From assembly GCF_010389155.1 (NCBI RefSeq), contig NC_057763.1, positions 37,926,645-37,990,644 on the forward strand: 64,000 nucleotides of DNA, in the 5' to 3' direction. Source of the DNA: Erigeron canadensis (taxonomy: Eukaryota > Streptophyta > Magnoliopsida > Asterales > Asteraceae). This document shows positions 36,985 through 50,300 of the stretch, one piece after another (position 1 is the first letter of the stretch; each line of letters begins with the position of its first letter). The translations under genes were made by a program, and so were the position numbers. Below the pieces are notes generated by a model. It ran no database searches. It was not told the DNA's origin and was given only the letters and a program-made list of their open reading frames with translations.

Positions 36985-37135
36985 TATATATATATAATGT
37001 TTTGAAAAAAAACTTTTCTTCTGCAACATATATGTTTATAACGTTTTACATGTGAATGAACAAAAAAAACATGTGATTCAATACATAATTTAAGAGTTCT
37101 CAAAGTTCTTTAAAAAATGGTTTCTCAAAATAAAT
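36985..37135. mobile_element. Single arm of an F2 foldback MITE
   Basis: AACATATATGTTTATAACGTTTTACATGTGAATG, TAATTTAAGAGTTCTCA and GGTTTCTCAAAATAAA match the right arm of 36020-36365; no left arm is present. Confidence 0.6.
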
Positions 37136-37156
37136 AAATATATATATATATATAAT

Positions 37157-37946
37157 TCTCTATCTCAAAGTGCATATGTGGCATACCTCTTTGCTCGCCA
37201 CATCATATTTTTCCTACGTGGCGTTTATACGTTGTTAGTCTCTCAAATATATATCCATAACTCTTATAAAAAAGTAGTTAACCAAGCTTTTTAAAGCCCT
37301 TTGCAATCTAAAACTATATTGAAAAAATGCCACATAGGATTTTTATCCTATGTGTCAACTCCATATTTTTTTCAAAAATAAACTATATATTTTGAAAAAA
37401 AAATGAACATATATATATATATATTAATTAATAAATAAATAAATATATTGTAAAAATCTAAGATCTTTTAATTAGATTAAATGATATCTTCTCTTTAACT
37501 AAAATATCACGTCTATACCTAATGATATTTCATTATCTTTTTTATTCAACATTACATAAAGTTCTTATTATTTTTTTTACTTATTCGTATTGTATTTATG
37601 TGTATTTTATATGACCAAATTTTTGTCATGTTTATTTTTTTACTTTGTATATATTATTTCGTTTGATAAATATATAGATATCATGCTACATTATCGATTT
37701 ACATTTGATTTGTGAATGATATCAAAATATCTTATGTTAAATGTTGGTGTGTAATCACTATAGTAGGTTTAGTGACTGTGATATCGACATGTCAGAAAAA
37801 ACAAAAGATGACCAGAGTAATCCAGGAATTAACCATTAACTATAACATAATCAATTTCAAGATAATAAGCCTATAGAATAACTATTTATTAATACATAAA
37901 GTAACCTTTTTAACTAGCCGCGCATCGCGCGGGGTAAAATATCTAG
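37157..37946 (+). mobile_element. Helitron, first of a head-to-tail pair
   Basis: The left end TCTCTATCTCAAAGTGCATA starts at 37157. The right end has hairpin CCGCGCATCGCGCGG (about 37918-37932), a short AT spacer GGTAAAATAT and CTAG (37943-37946) followed by T. About 790 bp, no helicase frame. Its first 100 bases recur almost unchanged at 37961. Confidence 0.7.
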
Positions 37947-38149
37947 TATATATATATAATTCTCTATCTCAAAGTGCATATGTGACATACCTCTTTGCTC
38001 GTCACATCATATTTTTTCTACGTGGTGTTTATACGTTGTTAGTCTCTCAAATATTGACACATAAGCTGCCAACTAAGCACGTTGTATTTATCATCTTAAT
38101 TGGCATTGCATTCACTTTAAAATAATAAGTAAACGTAAAACATATATAT

Positions 38150-38235
38150 AAAAAGCGGACAAGGAGGTTTGAACCTGCGATTACTTAAATGCATGCAACG
38201 CGTCCAAACCAGTTAATCCAAGACTAGATTTGTTA
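38150..38235 (-). other. Possible tRNA-like (Pol III) remnant
   Basis: On the minus strand GGTTCAAACC (38166-38175) is a perfect B-box-like decamer, GGATTAACTGGTTTGGACG lies about 40 bases upstream as a loose A box, and TTTTT follows. No cloverleaf can be drawn, so it may be a SINE or tRNA-derived piece. Confidence 0.25.
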
Positions 38236-38523
38236 AATTATTTCAAACCATAATATATCAATTGTAGTATCTACACTCGAAATGTTAAAAAAAGATATCT
38301 ATACTCTAAACGTAAAAACAAATAAAATATAGAAATCAAACAAACTCCAACTTTGCATATACAAAGTTATAATGTTAATTATATAATAAATAAATCAATC
38401 AGTCACATGACTTTTTAGTGTACCAAATTCTTAGTAGAATGCATTCACTTTTCAAAATGCAATTATCTTTTCAATAATCTTTTTATCAATCATACCAAAT
38501 ATGATTTGGGTTATCATTTAAAA

Positions 38524-39278
38524 CAGGGTTGTTGAAAATAATTAAATTCAAATAATCTGATCCAACCCGAATAGGTTATTTGGTTTGTGAGTCGTCATTT
38601 GGGTTAATCCAAATAATTCAAACCTTAATCGGTTTGGGTTGATAATTTAAGTCAACCCGAAAAACATACGCACACACTAATATAACACATTAAATTTGTT
38701 TAAAGTATATATTATTTGAAATAAATTTTCAGTTATAAAAAAATCAAAAACGTGCAAAGTTAAATAATAATGGATGTTTAAAAATACACTAATACAATAT
38801 GATAAAAATATGAACATAAGAAGAGCTATATATTGTCAAAATTTATTCATTTAATATCATTAGTTTTTATATTTTTAAATAGTTTGTAATTTATTTGTTT
38901 TGTTTATCACTTTTATTATAATAATACATTTATTTTTTCATGCAAGAGTTCAAAAAACACATAACGAAAATTGTTTCAGCACTTTTGGATATAAAGAACT
39001 TAATATATATATATATATATATAAGTATTACTGTTATTCAAGTGTTTAAAATTGAAATTATATTGTTGCAATATTGGTAACTAATGCACCTAAATTCAAT
39101 AACATTTTATTTGGGTTACCCAAAACCTGATCAAAAAATCCGAACTTGAACAACTCAAACCCGAATAACCCAAATCTTATTCGGTTTGGGTTACGGGTTA
39201 ATATTTAACTCTTCTCAACCCGAATAACTCGACCCAAATAATTTGAAACCCAATTAACCCGACCCATCAACACCCCTA
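38524..39278. mobile_element. hAT-type MITE of the CTAGGGGTGTT family, copy 1
   Basis: The right end ATCAACACCCCTAA and left end CAGGGTTGTTGA are inverted repeats, and both sub-terminal regions are filled with short AACCCGAATAACCC / GGGTTATTTGG words in mirrored arrangement. A second copy is at 54432-55344. It sits inside the second Helitron. Confidence 0.65.
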
Positions 39279-39979
39279 ATTAAAATATGGAGACAAGGGT
39301 TTTTTCATAATGGATTTTCTTTGGAATTGGAATTAGGTATATGAAAAGACATGCCGCTGAGGGCAAATTTGTCGCTAAAAAAAAAAATTTAAATGTGAAG
39401 AAAAAATATCAAACAAAACATGTGGAAAACAAAAACAAAATTTCCATTCTTTGTTAAAGGAACCGTCGAACTCAAATATCAAAGAAAAAAGATTACTTTC
39501 TTTCTTTGAAGTCATTTGAAGCCGCAAAACAAGAGATGAAAATATAAGTGGGATGTTTTTTTTTCAAACTCTTGATTTATTGAAAGACTAATTAACATTC
39601 AATTGACGTTGGATGAAGTGTAATGGGACTATTATAAGAGATATCCATACCTTTAAAAAAGTTACCAAGTCTATCTATTTACTATTTACGTTAATTAATT
39701 GCATGTTTTACATGATCTAATTTGTCGTTGTGTTTACTCGTGATCATTACATATTTATTGAATATGTTTATAATCATTTATTGTTGTTTGTGTTAATTAA
39801 TTGTGTATTTCTTTTATTGTGTTTATCGTGATTATTACATTTATCGGTATTCTTGAATGTGCTATTATATTAATCTACAACAAGTAAAGGTGATGAAGGT
39901 TATTATCTATTATTTTTTATAATATAATTTATGAGGACTCAATAATATATAAACGTGCAACGTACGGGGTCTAAACTAG

Positions 39980-41775
39980 TTTCATATATATTTTCCTTAT
40001 AGTTTTATTTTTCCTTCTCTATAAAGGAAATTTTCATTCTTGGAAAACTATATACCAATAGTTTACGTTATAATGCTCCATTTATAACAAATAAACATTT
40101 TTGTCAGTATCTCTTAATAATTATAGAAAAGCTTCTTAAATTCAATTTTAAAAAAAAATTATAGTCCTTGGATGAAAAAAAAAAAAGTTGTATTACCCTT
40201 AAATTACTCTATTTACATCAATTACTTATTTTAGATGTTTTTACACTAATCTATTTTTTTTTTAAACAACATTCTATTATAGTCTACATCAATTAGTAGT
40301 TTAATATCATGTATGTTATCTAAGTACAATAACAATTGTAATATGGATACACAAGTTGTTTTATAAATCTTTATGATATTGTTATGTTACAAATTAAGAA
40401 GATAAATTCAGTAGGTCATTTATTCTTTTTATTCTTTAAAAAACAATAATAATATCATCTAAAACCATATTCCGGATCATTATATTTTTTATAAATTTTT
40501 TATTAGTGGATGAATTGTATTAAAGTTCACATTAGTCTTTTTTTTTTAAGGTAAAAGGTTTACCCTGACGAGTAGATTCAAATAATTAAGTTTATGCATA
40601 AATATTATCGGACTTCAAAAATTAATAGTATAATAACTTCATTGAATAATATTAACGATGTTAAATGATTTTTTATTGTATCATGATAAATTTACTTTAA
40701 ATAGAAAAGTGAAAAAATGTTAACCCTCCATTAAATATCATCTTTTATTTTTCACCCTTGTATTAGAATGCTGACATCATATTTGTCTAGACTTTTAGTT
40801 AAAGATGATTTAGTCTTTCAACTTCATCACAATATTAATTACACACTCTTATTTACCCGCATCCTTAACAATTTGATAACCCCTCTTTCCCTTATGCCTT
40901 TACAATCTCATCTACATATTTAATCTCTAATAATAATAATTGGATCCATAGGTTCAAAATTACATTTTCCACTAATTTTTCAATTGAAAATTGTTGGCTA
41001 ATATATATGTATATAGTGATTTACTTAATAGAAATTGCAAACAATTTGACAAATGATTTTTTATAAAGTTCGAAGGAATTGATTTGTATTATTGATTTGA
41101 AAAAAAATGTTTAAAACGAGTTTTTTTAATCAGATCAACTTTTAAGTTCGATCCATCTTTTAATTGGGTTTCCCCCCACATTTATGTAGTGATTTACAAA
41201 AACCTATGAATTTCATAATTTCTTAATTTGTATTAGCAAAACAATTTTTTTGAAACTTCGATCTATATTTTAATTATTTTAACAAGTTCACATTTTCATA
41301 AATGGAATTTTTTTTATTGATACTCTAATATATTTTTTGTATATATAATATGGATGGATAGTGTTATGAAAGTTGTCAAGTTATTTGTATATGTTAGTGT
41401 GTAATTTGCTCCACCATTTACTCTAATATACCTTTATTTTCTGATTATAAAATACAAGATATTTAAAATATAACATAAATCTAAAATACAAGATACATGA
41501 AGGTAATCATAAACTTTTTTCCCCATTTGGTAACATTAATGATTGCTCTTATTTTCTTTATCTTTTTGTATTTTTAATAAAAAAATTTGTGTCACCTTTT
41601 TATATGTACAAAGTTAATTATTTTTATATTGTTTCCCACGTTTTACAGGTTATAATCTAGTTATATCAATATTACATCCCAAAAAATTTATCAATAAATG
41701 ACGAACTTATCACTAGCCTTTGACCTATCATTTAATACAATAAAAACTAAATCTTTAACATTATCTTTATCTTTA
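39980..41775. other. AT-rich intergenic sequence
   Basis: Very AT-rich with no supported gene. TTATCTTTATCTTTATCTTT at about 41761-41780 is a short tandem repeat at the edge of the next Helitron. Confidence 0.5.
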
Positions 41776-42521
41776 TCTTTATATATAATAAAAGTCAACT
41801 GATCTAACCTCAATTGACCAATCATATCGCTCAATTTCTCAAAATTAATTAAATCAACAAATGTGTAAATTAATTTACACTTTTTGATTTTATATTACCA
41901 ATTACACTTTTAACCCAATAAAAAGATAATTAATATGTTATTGTATAATGTCTATCTAATAACAAAATATACCTAAAATTTAGATAGTTACAACATTTGG
42001 ATTAATAGGTATAAATATTTATATAAATATCTTATTTTATATTATTAATTAATTATAATCAAACTAATTGTTATTAATAATTGTAATCAGACTATAATAA
42101 GGATAATCATTGTTGTTATCAGTAATTGGAATCAGACTATATTTAGGATACAAATTCTTCTTATATAAACCGAACTCTACAAATAAAATCACGACACACA
42201 AGATCATTGAAAAATCCCACAAACCAATTGCTATTTTTATTGTTTTTATAAACCATGGCTAATGAAAATATATATTTGGTTTTTTTTTTTGCAGACATCA
42301 ATGAAAACTCGATTAATTGTGTAATCAAAGTTGAGATATTGTTTTTTTGGAAGAGTTTATCCAGCTTAATATGATTTAGCATTCAGTATTAAATTTCAAT
42401 ATCTCAACTTTTTTTTAAGTATATTTTTACATTTAGTATATAAATATTTTTTTATTTCATATACTAATTCTTATATTGGTAATTATAAAACCCGTGTGTT
42501 TAACACGGGTCTAAAATTTAG
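41776..42521 (+). mobile_element. Helitron-like element
   Basis: The left end is A then TCTTTATATATAATAAAAG. The right end has a perfect hairpin ACCCGTG-TGTTTAA-CACGGGT (42490-42510) followed by CTAAAATTTAG and T. The last four bases are TTAG rather than CTAG. It shares wording at both ends with 15457-16450. Confidence 0.6.
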
Positions 42522-43143
42522 TAAAAATTTCAAGTAAAACATTTTCGATTCATCATTTATCCAAAATCTACCAATATATATATATAACAAGGTCCTAAAT
42601 TCTTTTATGGAGAAACAAAGACCGTTAGATGAGTTCTAACTTTTGATTACAACCCTTAGATCTAAATAATTGTACTATTACCAAATTTAATATTAAGTAA
42701 ACACAACATTAGTCCATCTAATTTAAATAATTTACACTTTTTTGTTTTCCATCACTAATTTACACTTAACACCATTAATATTCAATCACTAATATTAAGA
42801 AAACATAATATTAGTCCTTGTATTTTAAATAATTAAATATTGTATATTTAATTTAATAAAGTATATATATACGTAGGAAGCCACAAATTGATCGGTCAGT
42901 GTAATGTGTAAACATAATAAATTAATATATATATATATATATATATGGGGGACAACCTCATACTCTATATTCATGCATGTATGAGTTCATATTGTAACTG
43001 TACTATTAAGTTATCAAATTGTTTACAGTTATATTATATACATTAAAGTCTTTTAGATTATTTGATTATTATTTAACCAATATAGATAACTATTAATTTA
43101 TTAATTAAATAAAAAACATGTCATTCACTATATATATTAGATA
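42522..43143. other. AT-rich intergenic sequence
   Basis: No gene; (AT)n near 42925-42946. Confidence 0.5.
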
Positions 43144-43170
43144 CTAGATTAAACTCGTACGTTGTACGAG
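43144..43170 (-). mobile_element. Helitron 3' end (minus strand)
   Basis: On the minus strand CTCGTACAACGTACGAG forms a perfect 7-bp hairpin, followed by TTTAAT and CTAG (plus 43144-43147) with T after it. The 5' end lies to the right and was not located. Confidence 0.6.
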
Positions 43171-43609
43171 ATAATTGAGAACATAAATATAATAACAATA
43201 ATTGATAGTTACATTATTATTCATAGTTATGGTAATATAAAGAAATTTCAGATAACAACTGATAGAAACAATTAAATTATATTTTATGAATATATGATAT
43301 ACGCCAAGTATATATAAAAGCAAGACTAATGAAACATAAATAGTTATAAATCATAAAAATCTTTCTCATGATATATAATTATTAAATATAATATAATAAA
43401 TACTTTTCAAAAAAATTAATAAACATAATACAATAAACAATCTTATTTGATAAAAGATAACTATCAGTGAATTAATAAAAAAAAATAGTATCATGTATAT
43501 AATCTTTGTACCTATATAGAAAATGGAAAATTAAATATTAATGATTAGGATTATAATTAATGATTATGATCAAAATTGATGATAAAGATCATACATGGCA
43601 ACATAGATA

Positions 43610-43800
43610 TAACATAGGGTAGATCGATGAGAACCCTTTGATCCCGTGTATCGAATTGGTACCTACGAAACCTCAATGTTGAGTTTTTTTTGCATCGATG
43701 ATTAACTATACTTATCAGTCTTATCCATGGCAAGAATTGAATATGCGTCCCTCAAGATAACAGACTCTCAATGATGTCATGGTTGCCAACCTACCTAAAT
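43610..43800 (-). mobile_element. SINE-like element, family S3
   Basis: On the minus strand it carries GGTACCAATTCGATACACGG then GATCAAAGGGTTCTCATC, shared with the plus-strand copy at 56430-56615. The upstream part (GTTGGCAACCATGACATCAT) would be the head. Family membership rests on the shared tail. Confidence 0.5.
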
Positions 43801-45956
43801 GAGGTGGTTTGAAATTTAATCATTATAGTAAATAAAGTGTTTTGTTTATATTTACTTTTATATCGTCATTATACAAATATATAACAACTATATTATAAAA
43901 CCAACTACACTAAAGAGCAATTTTGAATATTACTATCTTCCCCAATATTAGATGTATTTAACATTACATTGTCATTATACAAAAATTTATATATCTTACT
44001 AGCCATATTTGATGCAAATAAAACTTTAAATAACAATACAATTGTTAACATGTTTTATCTATAATTAATAATTATGTTATTCTTAAAACTTATTATGTTT
44101 ATCTCGTGTATTTATATTGTCTCGCGTAATATGCGGGAAAATATAAATTTAACTTTTATATATACAAAAATACAATTTTCTTAAATAATTATTAACCAAT
44201 TGAGATATTTTATTTCACTTAATCAACATTTGCTTATGTTGTAGATCCTATCAAATTGAAAAACTTATTACTTGACACTTTTTAATAAGTTATTTTTTAT
44301 ATGTTTTTCTTAATAAACTTAAATGTTGAAATTTAGGGTCTCTTATAAGATTATATTATGAACTTTCAAATCTTGATTATTGTATTATAATTTGCTTTTA
44401 CATAAGTGATGTTAATTAAAGTAATTATTAAAAGTTTAAGATTTTAATTTCCTAAATATATTAGTTTTTTAAATTTCTTACATAAACCCAATATTTGTTT
44501 CAAATATTATTAATATTAATAACAAAATTCAACCATGATTTTACAAAAATACTTTGAAAAATTCTAAAAATAACTATAAGTACATAATCCGAAACTCTTA
44601 ATATATTAATGTAAAATTAATTTTAAAAATTCAAAAGGTTAACTATAAACACAAAAAGTAAACTTTGAAAAGGTGAGCAATTGGCAAGATCTTAAACCTT
44701 TGGGAAATCCGTCAGGTATAAATTACACTTTCGAAATTTGTAGGAGTAGATAATTAAGAGGGTTTTCGATATTATTGGGTTCCATCCCAAACATACGTAG
44801 TTCAAATGATAACTACTTTTGTTTTGTTAAATTTTATTTATATGTGTATTTATATAAACATTAAACTACGTGAAAATTGTAAAAAATGACTAATATAGTT
44901 ACACTAATTAAAGAGAAGTCAAATCCATATAGAGCTCTTATTTATATTCCGCTAAACAAATCTATTTATATCGAATTTCAAACCATCACTTGATACAATA
45001 ATTTGAAGTGTTACTAATTGTTTATACAAACAACATTAACTTTGATCGTAAATGCGATAGTTTTCAATGAAAATTTGCTTATATGCATATTAACTCATTA
45101 TAGCAAGATACTAATTAATTTACGAGTTATGATCGTAGCGCAGTTGGTTTGTATCTTTTGTATTCCTATATATCATGACTATGTTTGGTTTGATCTCTAG
45201 TACCTTGCTAGTAGATCTCTTTATTAATATAACTATTCTGCCGTTCTAAAAAAAAAGATATTAATTAATTTACATCTTTGGCATCATGATACTAATTAAT
45301 CTATTTTCAACATCTTTTTTTTTGTAGTGTCAATGTATGATATTGTGAAACGATAACTTGTCACTAATTAAATATGTTATCTCGCGTATTACGCGTTGAA
45401 AGATCTCATGCCAATAACAAGTCAGCTCTAAAGGGAGTGATAAATCTGTATTTATCCCAAATTCAATTTGATGTGCTTTGCGATTTCTTCCATTAAATTA
45501 ATCTGTATACTAAACACTCTAATTACTTTTATCGTTGTCTAACTAATTATAGACCACGCAATTAAATTAAAGTCGTTCTATCCATTTTTGTCTTAGAATC
45601 GAAGTAAGAACTTGTGGTCAAAAGTACAAGTAGTTAACGCTTAAGGCTTGGGATGTATAGGTACCAAATAAAAACCGTTAGCTCTAAGTACAACAAGCCA
45701 CGTATAGCAAGTCTCATGGCTTACTAGCTAGCTTAGTAGCATAACATGGCAAGATGGGAGCCTTTCAAGGAATATAAACCTTAAAACAAATGCAAGTATC
45801 TAAGATTAGTTCATAAGCAATATCTCAAAAAGCAATCTAGCATTCAAACCTTGAGAAAGATTTACAAAGATTCTTGCATTTCTTTCTAGAATTGACAACA
45901 TTTTTTAATATTAATTCAGTTTTCTATGCATTAAACTTGTAGATGAAGGTTCATGT
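43801..45956. other. AT-rich intergenic sequence
   Basis: No supported gene. Hairpin relics CTCGCGTAATATGCGGG (about 44120) and CTCGCGTATTACGCG (about 45382) look like decayed Helitron ends. Around 45640-45900 the base composition is more even and a TATAAA-like string lies near 45772. Confidence 0.45.
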
Positions 45957-46043
45957 ATGAAGAATCCATCGAAAGCGATGGAACTATTGCCAACTTCGAA
46001 GAAAGGTGTGAATGATATGACCCTGGTCGAATATTTCATCTAA
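45957..46043 (+). CDS. Short ORF, 28 residues, possible terminal exon or peptide gene
   Basis: ATG 45957 to TAA 46043 encodes MKNPSKAMELLPTSKKGVND followed by MTLVEYFI. The frame stays open upstream to a possible splice acceptor ending at 45919 (TTAATTCAG), and a second acceptor (CTTGTAG) lies at 45942, so it could be the last exon of a small gene whose first exon lies near 45.8 kb. Inside it TCCATCGAAAGCGATGGA forms a perfect 7-bp hairpin. The residue composition is more protein-like than random frames nearby, but length alone proves nothing and no family is recognised. Confidence 0.25.
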   Translation: MKNPSKAMELLPTSKKGVNDMTLVEYFI

Positions 46044-46338
46044 ATTGAATGAATTGAATTGAACAGTGTAAAAAGTAAACTAAAAGCTAGTAGCTAAAAC
46101 TTTAAAATTTTAATTATGATCCGTATAGTATATCATAAGTTTTTGGTTGCAAATGTACATTACCTTATAACATAATTAATTAGTGATGTAAAGATAAAAA
46201 CTGTTAGATGTATTGATCGCCACCTTTTATAAATTAAAAGCTTGCCATTCACTATTTAGTTAAATCAAAATCATGAACTACACTCATATTTAGGCTTATG
46301 AATATTAGTCATATGGTAGATACGGCTCTTTGCATATG

Positions 46339-46371
<33 letters not shown>

Positions 46372-46543
46372 AATAGAATATTTTGTTGTTAGACTTATAA
46401 ACTTTGTTGTACTATTCATTTACATTGTAGACGTAACTAAATGGGGGATAAAGTTTTTTTTAAAGTTGTACAATTTTACTAGTAAAATTGAAACAATTTT
46501 AATCTTTAAATTAAAATTCAAATATTAAGTTTGAATCTTAATA

Positions 46544-46798
46544 TTCTCTTTGTCCTATTTCAAATGTTTCATTTTGACTTTTCAAGCATTTTTCTTTAAA
46601 CTTTGACTAAAAATATCTGTGTTTGTGTTATGTATTAGTTGATGGACTTTATATCAATAAAAAGTATGCTTAAAACTCAATTTGTTCATATATTTTATTG
46701 CGAGTGTTATAAAATATAAACAAAAATATTTACGGTCAAAATTGAAGGTAAAAAATTTGACAAGTCAAATTTAAACAATTCAAATGGGACGAGGGGAG
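46544..46798. mobile_element. Stowaway-type MITE
   Basis: The left end TTCTCTTTGTCCTATTTCAA and the reverse complement of the right end CTCCCCTCGTCCCATTTGAA match, with TA on both outer sides (46542-46543, 46799-46800). A CTCCCTCYGTCCC terminus with TA duplication is the Stowaway (Tc1/mariner) pattern. Confidence 0.75.
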
Positions 46799-46891
46799 TA
46801 TATGGTTTTAATCCAAGAGTGTGAATTTTTTTATTTTACCTCTACAGTTTATATCAATTTTAAAGGATTTTTATTTTGTTGGAGGTGGTAC

Positions 46892-47314
46892 TATAGTTAT
46901 CAACTCGGTATTTTTGACTCGAGTCGAAATCTGATTTTTCGATTCGTGAATCGAAACATGACTCGAATCGTAAGAGTCAGGATATTTGATAATATATAAT
47001 TTTATAATTATATATAATTTTTTTATTGTAGAAATATAGTATTGTATTAATATATTATGCTAAAAATAGTAAACATTATTAAAATAAAATTTGAAAGCAT
47101 ATAAAAGAATTATGTTTAAAAAAATAAAAATAAACTAAAAATAAAAAAATTATTTTTGTGAATCGTGACCTACTCGTGACTCGGAATATGACCCCTATCG
47201 ACTCGCAAAATAAAACACGAGTCGTGCTACGAGTCTGGAGCAAAACAAGTCATCCACCGAGTCACATCATTTTTATTTGATTTTTACTCGACTCATACAA
47301 GTTTGACAACTATG
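46892..47314. mobile_element. hAT-type MITE with 8 bp target duplication
   Basis: The ends TATAGTTATCAACTCGG and, reversed, CATAGTTGTCAAACTTG are inverted repeats. Both flanks are GGTGGTAC (46884-46891 and 47315-47322), the expected 8 bp hAT duplication. The inside is rich in GACTCG/CGAGTC words on both arms, so the ends could fold back further. Confidence 0.88.
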
Positions 47315-47322
47315 GGTGGTAC

Positions 47323-50300
47323 TAAGCTCACCTGCTTCAGAGGTCCCAAGGGTAATGCTTCTGGCTGGGTAGGGGTAGTGTTCATATGAAAATCAAATAA
47401 TCTATGGTCATATATGTATCATCAGCGGACCATTGGTCCCAACTCATTTCACCACATTGCTCAAGGACTATATTTTTAATGCCAAGATGGTCAACATAGG
47501 GTAATGAAGTAATGAGTGACCACGCTGATGAATAGTGAGTTTGTTAAAGAACAAGCTAATCAAATAACTATCAAATATATATGTAGTTTTGGATGTGTTT
47601 TGATGGTTCATGATGTATTAGTTTGTTATCGCTTTGTAAAAAACGATAAAATAATGATATATGTAAGTAACTTAATAAGCATACATGTATGTTTTAAATC
47701 TGATATTGGCATATGAATCCCATTTTGTTCACTTGTTTAATATTAACCTTTAATTTATCATGTATAACTGTATAAGTACCATATTTTTGAACATGTTCAT
47801 AATTCTACTAAATTACTAATGACATTTATCATTTTTCTTAGTTAATGTGTGATCAATATTTGGATACATCATGTATGAGATAACGAGATACTTACGCCAA
47901 TGATCTAGTGCATCTAAGTTAATTTATATGTTTTTGCAAAAATCATAATTAGCTTTTTTAATTATATTATTTCAAAAGTTATCGAAATACGTAATTCTTA
48001 ACTAAATTCTCCAACAACACATATAATCAATGTCTAACACACAATTCCGTTATCCCGGTTGTTCAATTTGTCCCCCTATTTTCAATTTGCGTCTTTGTTG
48101 AAGTGGAAGCTTATTTTTAAAAATAAATAAAAGAAAAGTGTTAATATGCTTACATATCCTCTCAATTTATGAGACAACGGGCCGGGTTTCCTTTTATGAT
48201 AACATAAACAGGGTTAAATGTATCACACCTTCTCGCCAACAAAATCACAAGACGTATCTTTCGATTTCTAGGATGAAATCGGCAATCAATTAAGCATGTG
48301 CAGTACTCTATAGTATACACAATATATAATGTAATTTTGATGGTGAATATTGTATGCCCAAAAGATATTAAATTTAGCTAGGTACGTAGTTGATTAATTT
48401 TGTTTGGGTGTAATTTCCCCTCAAAAATTTATAGCAATTATATACAAAAGTATGGATGATGTCTATATTGATTTCTACATTTCATTACTTTTTTTGTGTT
48501 TGGAAGTTGAAATACATGAATAATAATATAAATGTATATGTTGTACATCAAGTGCGACGTATAAAAGAAGGATTGAATGAATGACTGATCACTTCGATTA
48601 TACCTACCTATATATATATATATATATATACATATAACTACTTGTATCGGTTCTTTATTTTATTTATTTATTATTATTAGATTTAGAAAATGTAGAATAT
48701 TAGAATGGATAAAAAATTCATAAGACTTGAATCATCATTTTTTTCCGAACATACTTGAATCATCATTTAACTGGAGAGTGAGTATCACATGATTAATAAT
48801 GGAGAGGGTCATTAATGATAAGGGGATATCTCACTGTGACTTTATTCCCGTTAAATTTAAACTTAATTCCATCCAATGATACAAGTTCTTTAAATATTAC
48901 TACTTTTTCTAATGCACCTGCATCAATAGCTTGAATAATAAATCGTCATAGACTCATAGGCTTTGTTTATCGACGACGGTCTTAATGAGTTATAATTAAA
49001 CAATAGGACATACATAAATCTCTGCAGAGATGGAGTCAACACTTTTTTTGTGAAGGGACAAAATTTAAAAGTCTCTTATTATATTTATTAAAGTCATTTT
49101 TAAGGGGGAAAAATTTTTTAAACAAACATTAATCCTCACCGAAAAATTAGAAAAAATGGACCCTTAAAAATTGATCTTTGCCTGTAAAGTTATAAGAACA
49201 TCTATCTTATACTTGAACATTGATCTTTGTAATTTTAAAGAATGTGATAACGGAGGAGTTACATTATATTAAACAACATAAATAAGTACATCGAAATCAA
49301 TGATTTACAATTTAGCCTCTACATAAAATTTGACCTGACTATTATGATTACTACTAGTATTATATAATAACTTGAAAATAAAATAACATTTTCACATATT
49401 TATCAATGTATGATACAATTAACCAAACAAATACATTATACATACAAATGTCACCATCGTTGACATAAACCTCTTCTATGGAAGTATGTTACTTATGTTG
49501 GAAGCATTAGTTTTTAGATAAAATTTTCTATTGGTAAAGTAAAAATCTTCAGTTATTTTGTTTGATAACCGCCGATAGTTGTGGAAAAAAAAGGTTGTAA
49601 ATAATGAAATCATAGAAAAATACTTTGTAGTTTCTTCTTCTTCTTTCTTTTTGACATTTTGTTCTCAATTTAGCATGTGCTAGTTACAACTCAAAACTGT
49701 GATTTGGAACACAAATCCATTACCAAGTAATCTTAAAGAGTAGTTTACATCATTTACAAATATTAGAAATCTTTATGCCATCAATTAGTCATCTAGCAAG
49801 CTATATATATTCTCATCACAACTTGAAAAGTCTTAGGGGAACTAGCCAACATGAGTTTACCTTCAAAAAAATCCGATGATGGTCTTCAAAAGTTGTGGTG
49901 ATGACCGTGGAGATCGAGTTTCCACATAATCCCCCGAACAATTCTTAAGTTTAGCATTTGATAGTGCAAATGCTATAGATTTAACTTAATTTGTTATAGT
50001 ATTAAAAATACTCAAATGAAATCGTTAAATCATGTATTTGTAGATTTAAATTTTAAGTCAAAGGGCCAAACACAGAACGGTGTAGATAATTGCACCACAA
50101 GGAACAGAGCCGAATACTTTTCTAATTGCGTTATACACATAGTTGATCTTAGAATAAAAATGGGTTGTATTTATGAAAAGAAAATGATTGATCCTCCTAA
50201 AACTTTAGCCTAATAATCCTCTTAATACCATACCATTTTAACATGTGTAATTCACTCATTATCTTTCATACATCACCCCTTGATTTTTTCATATGGCTTT

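Larger units (their letters stand above)
37961..39979 (+). mobile_element. Helitron, second of the pair, with nested MITE
   Basis: It begins TCTCTATCTCAAAGTGCATA like its left neighbour, with the 15 bases between them being (TA)n and TAAT. The best 3' end is CGTGCAACGTACG followed by GGGTCTAAA and CTAG at 39976-39979 with T after it. It contains the element at 38524-39278. The 3' end could belong to another insertion, so the right boundary is less sure. Confidence 0.5.

Noticed and set aside
45975..46015. TTGCCAACTTCGAAGAAAGG, superficially like a miR399 target-mimic motif
   Set aside because: The match to the known mimic pattern fails over the second half (no CCTTTGGCA).
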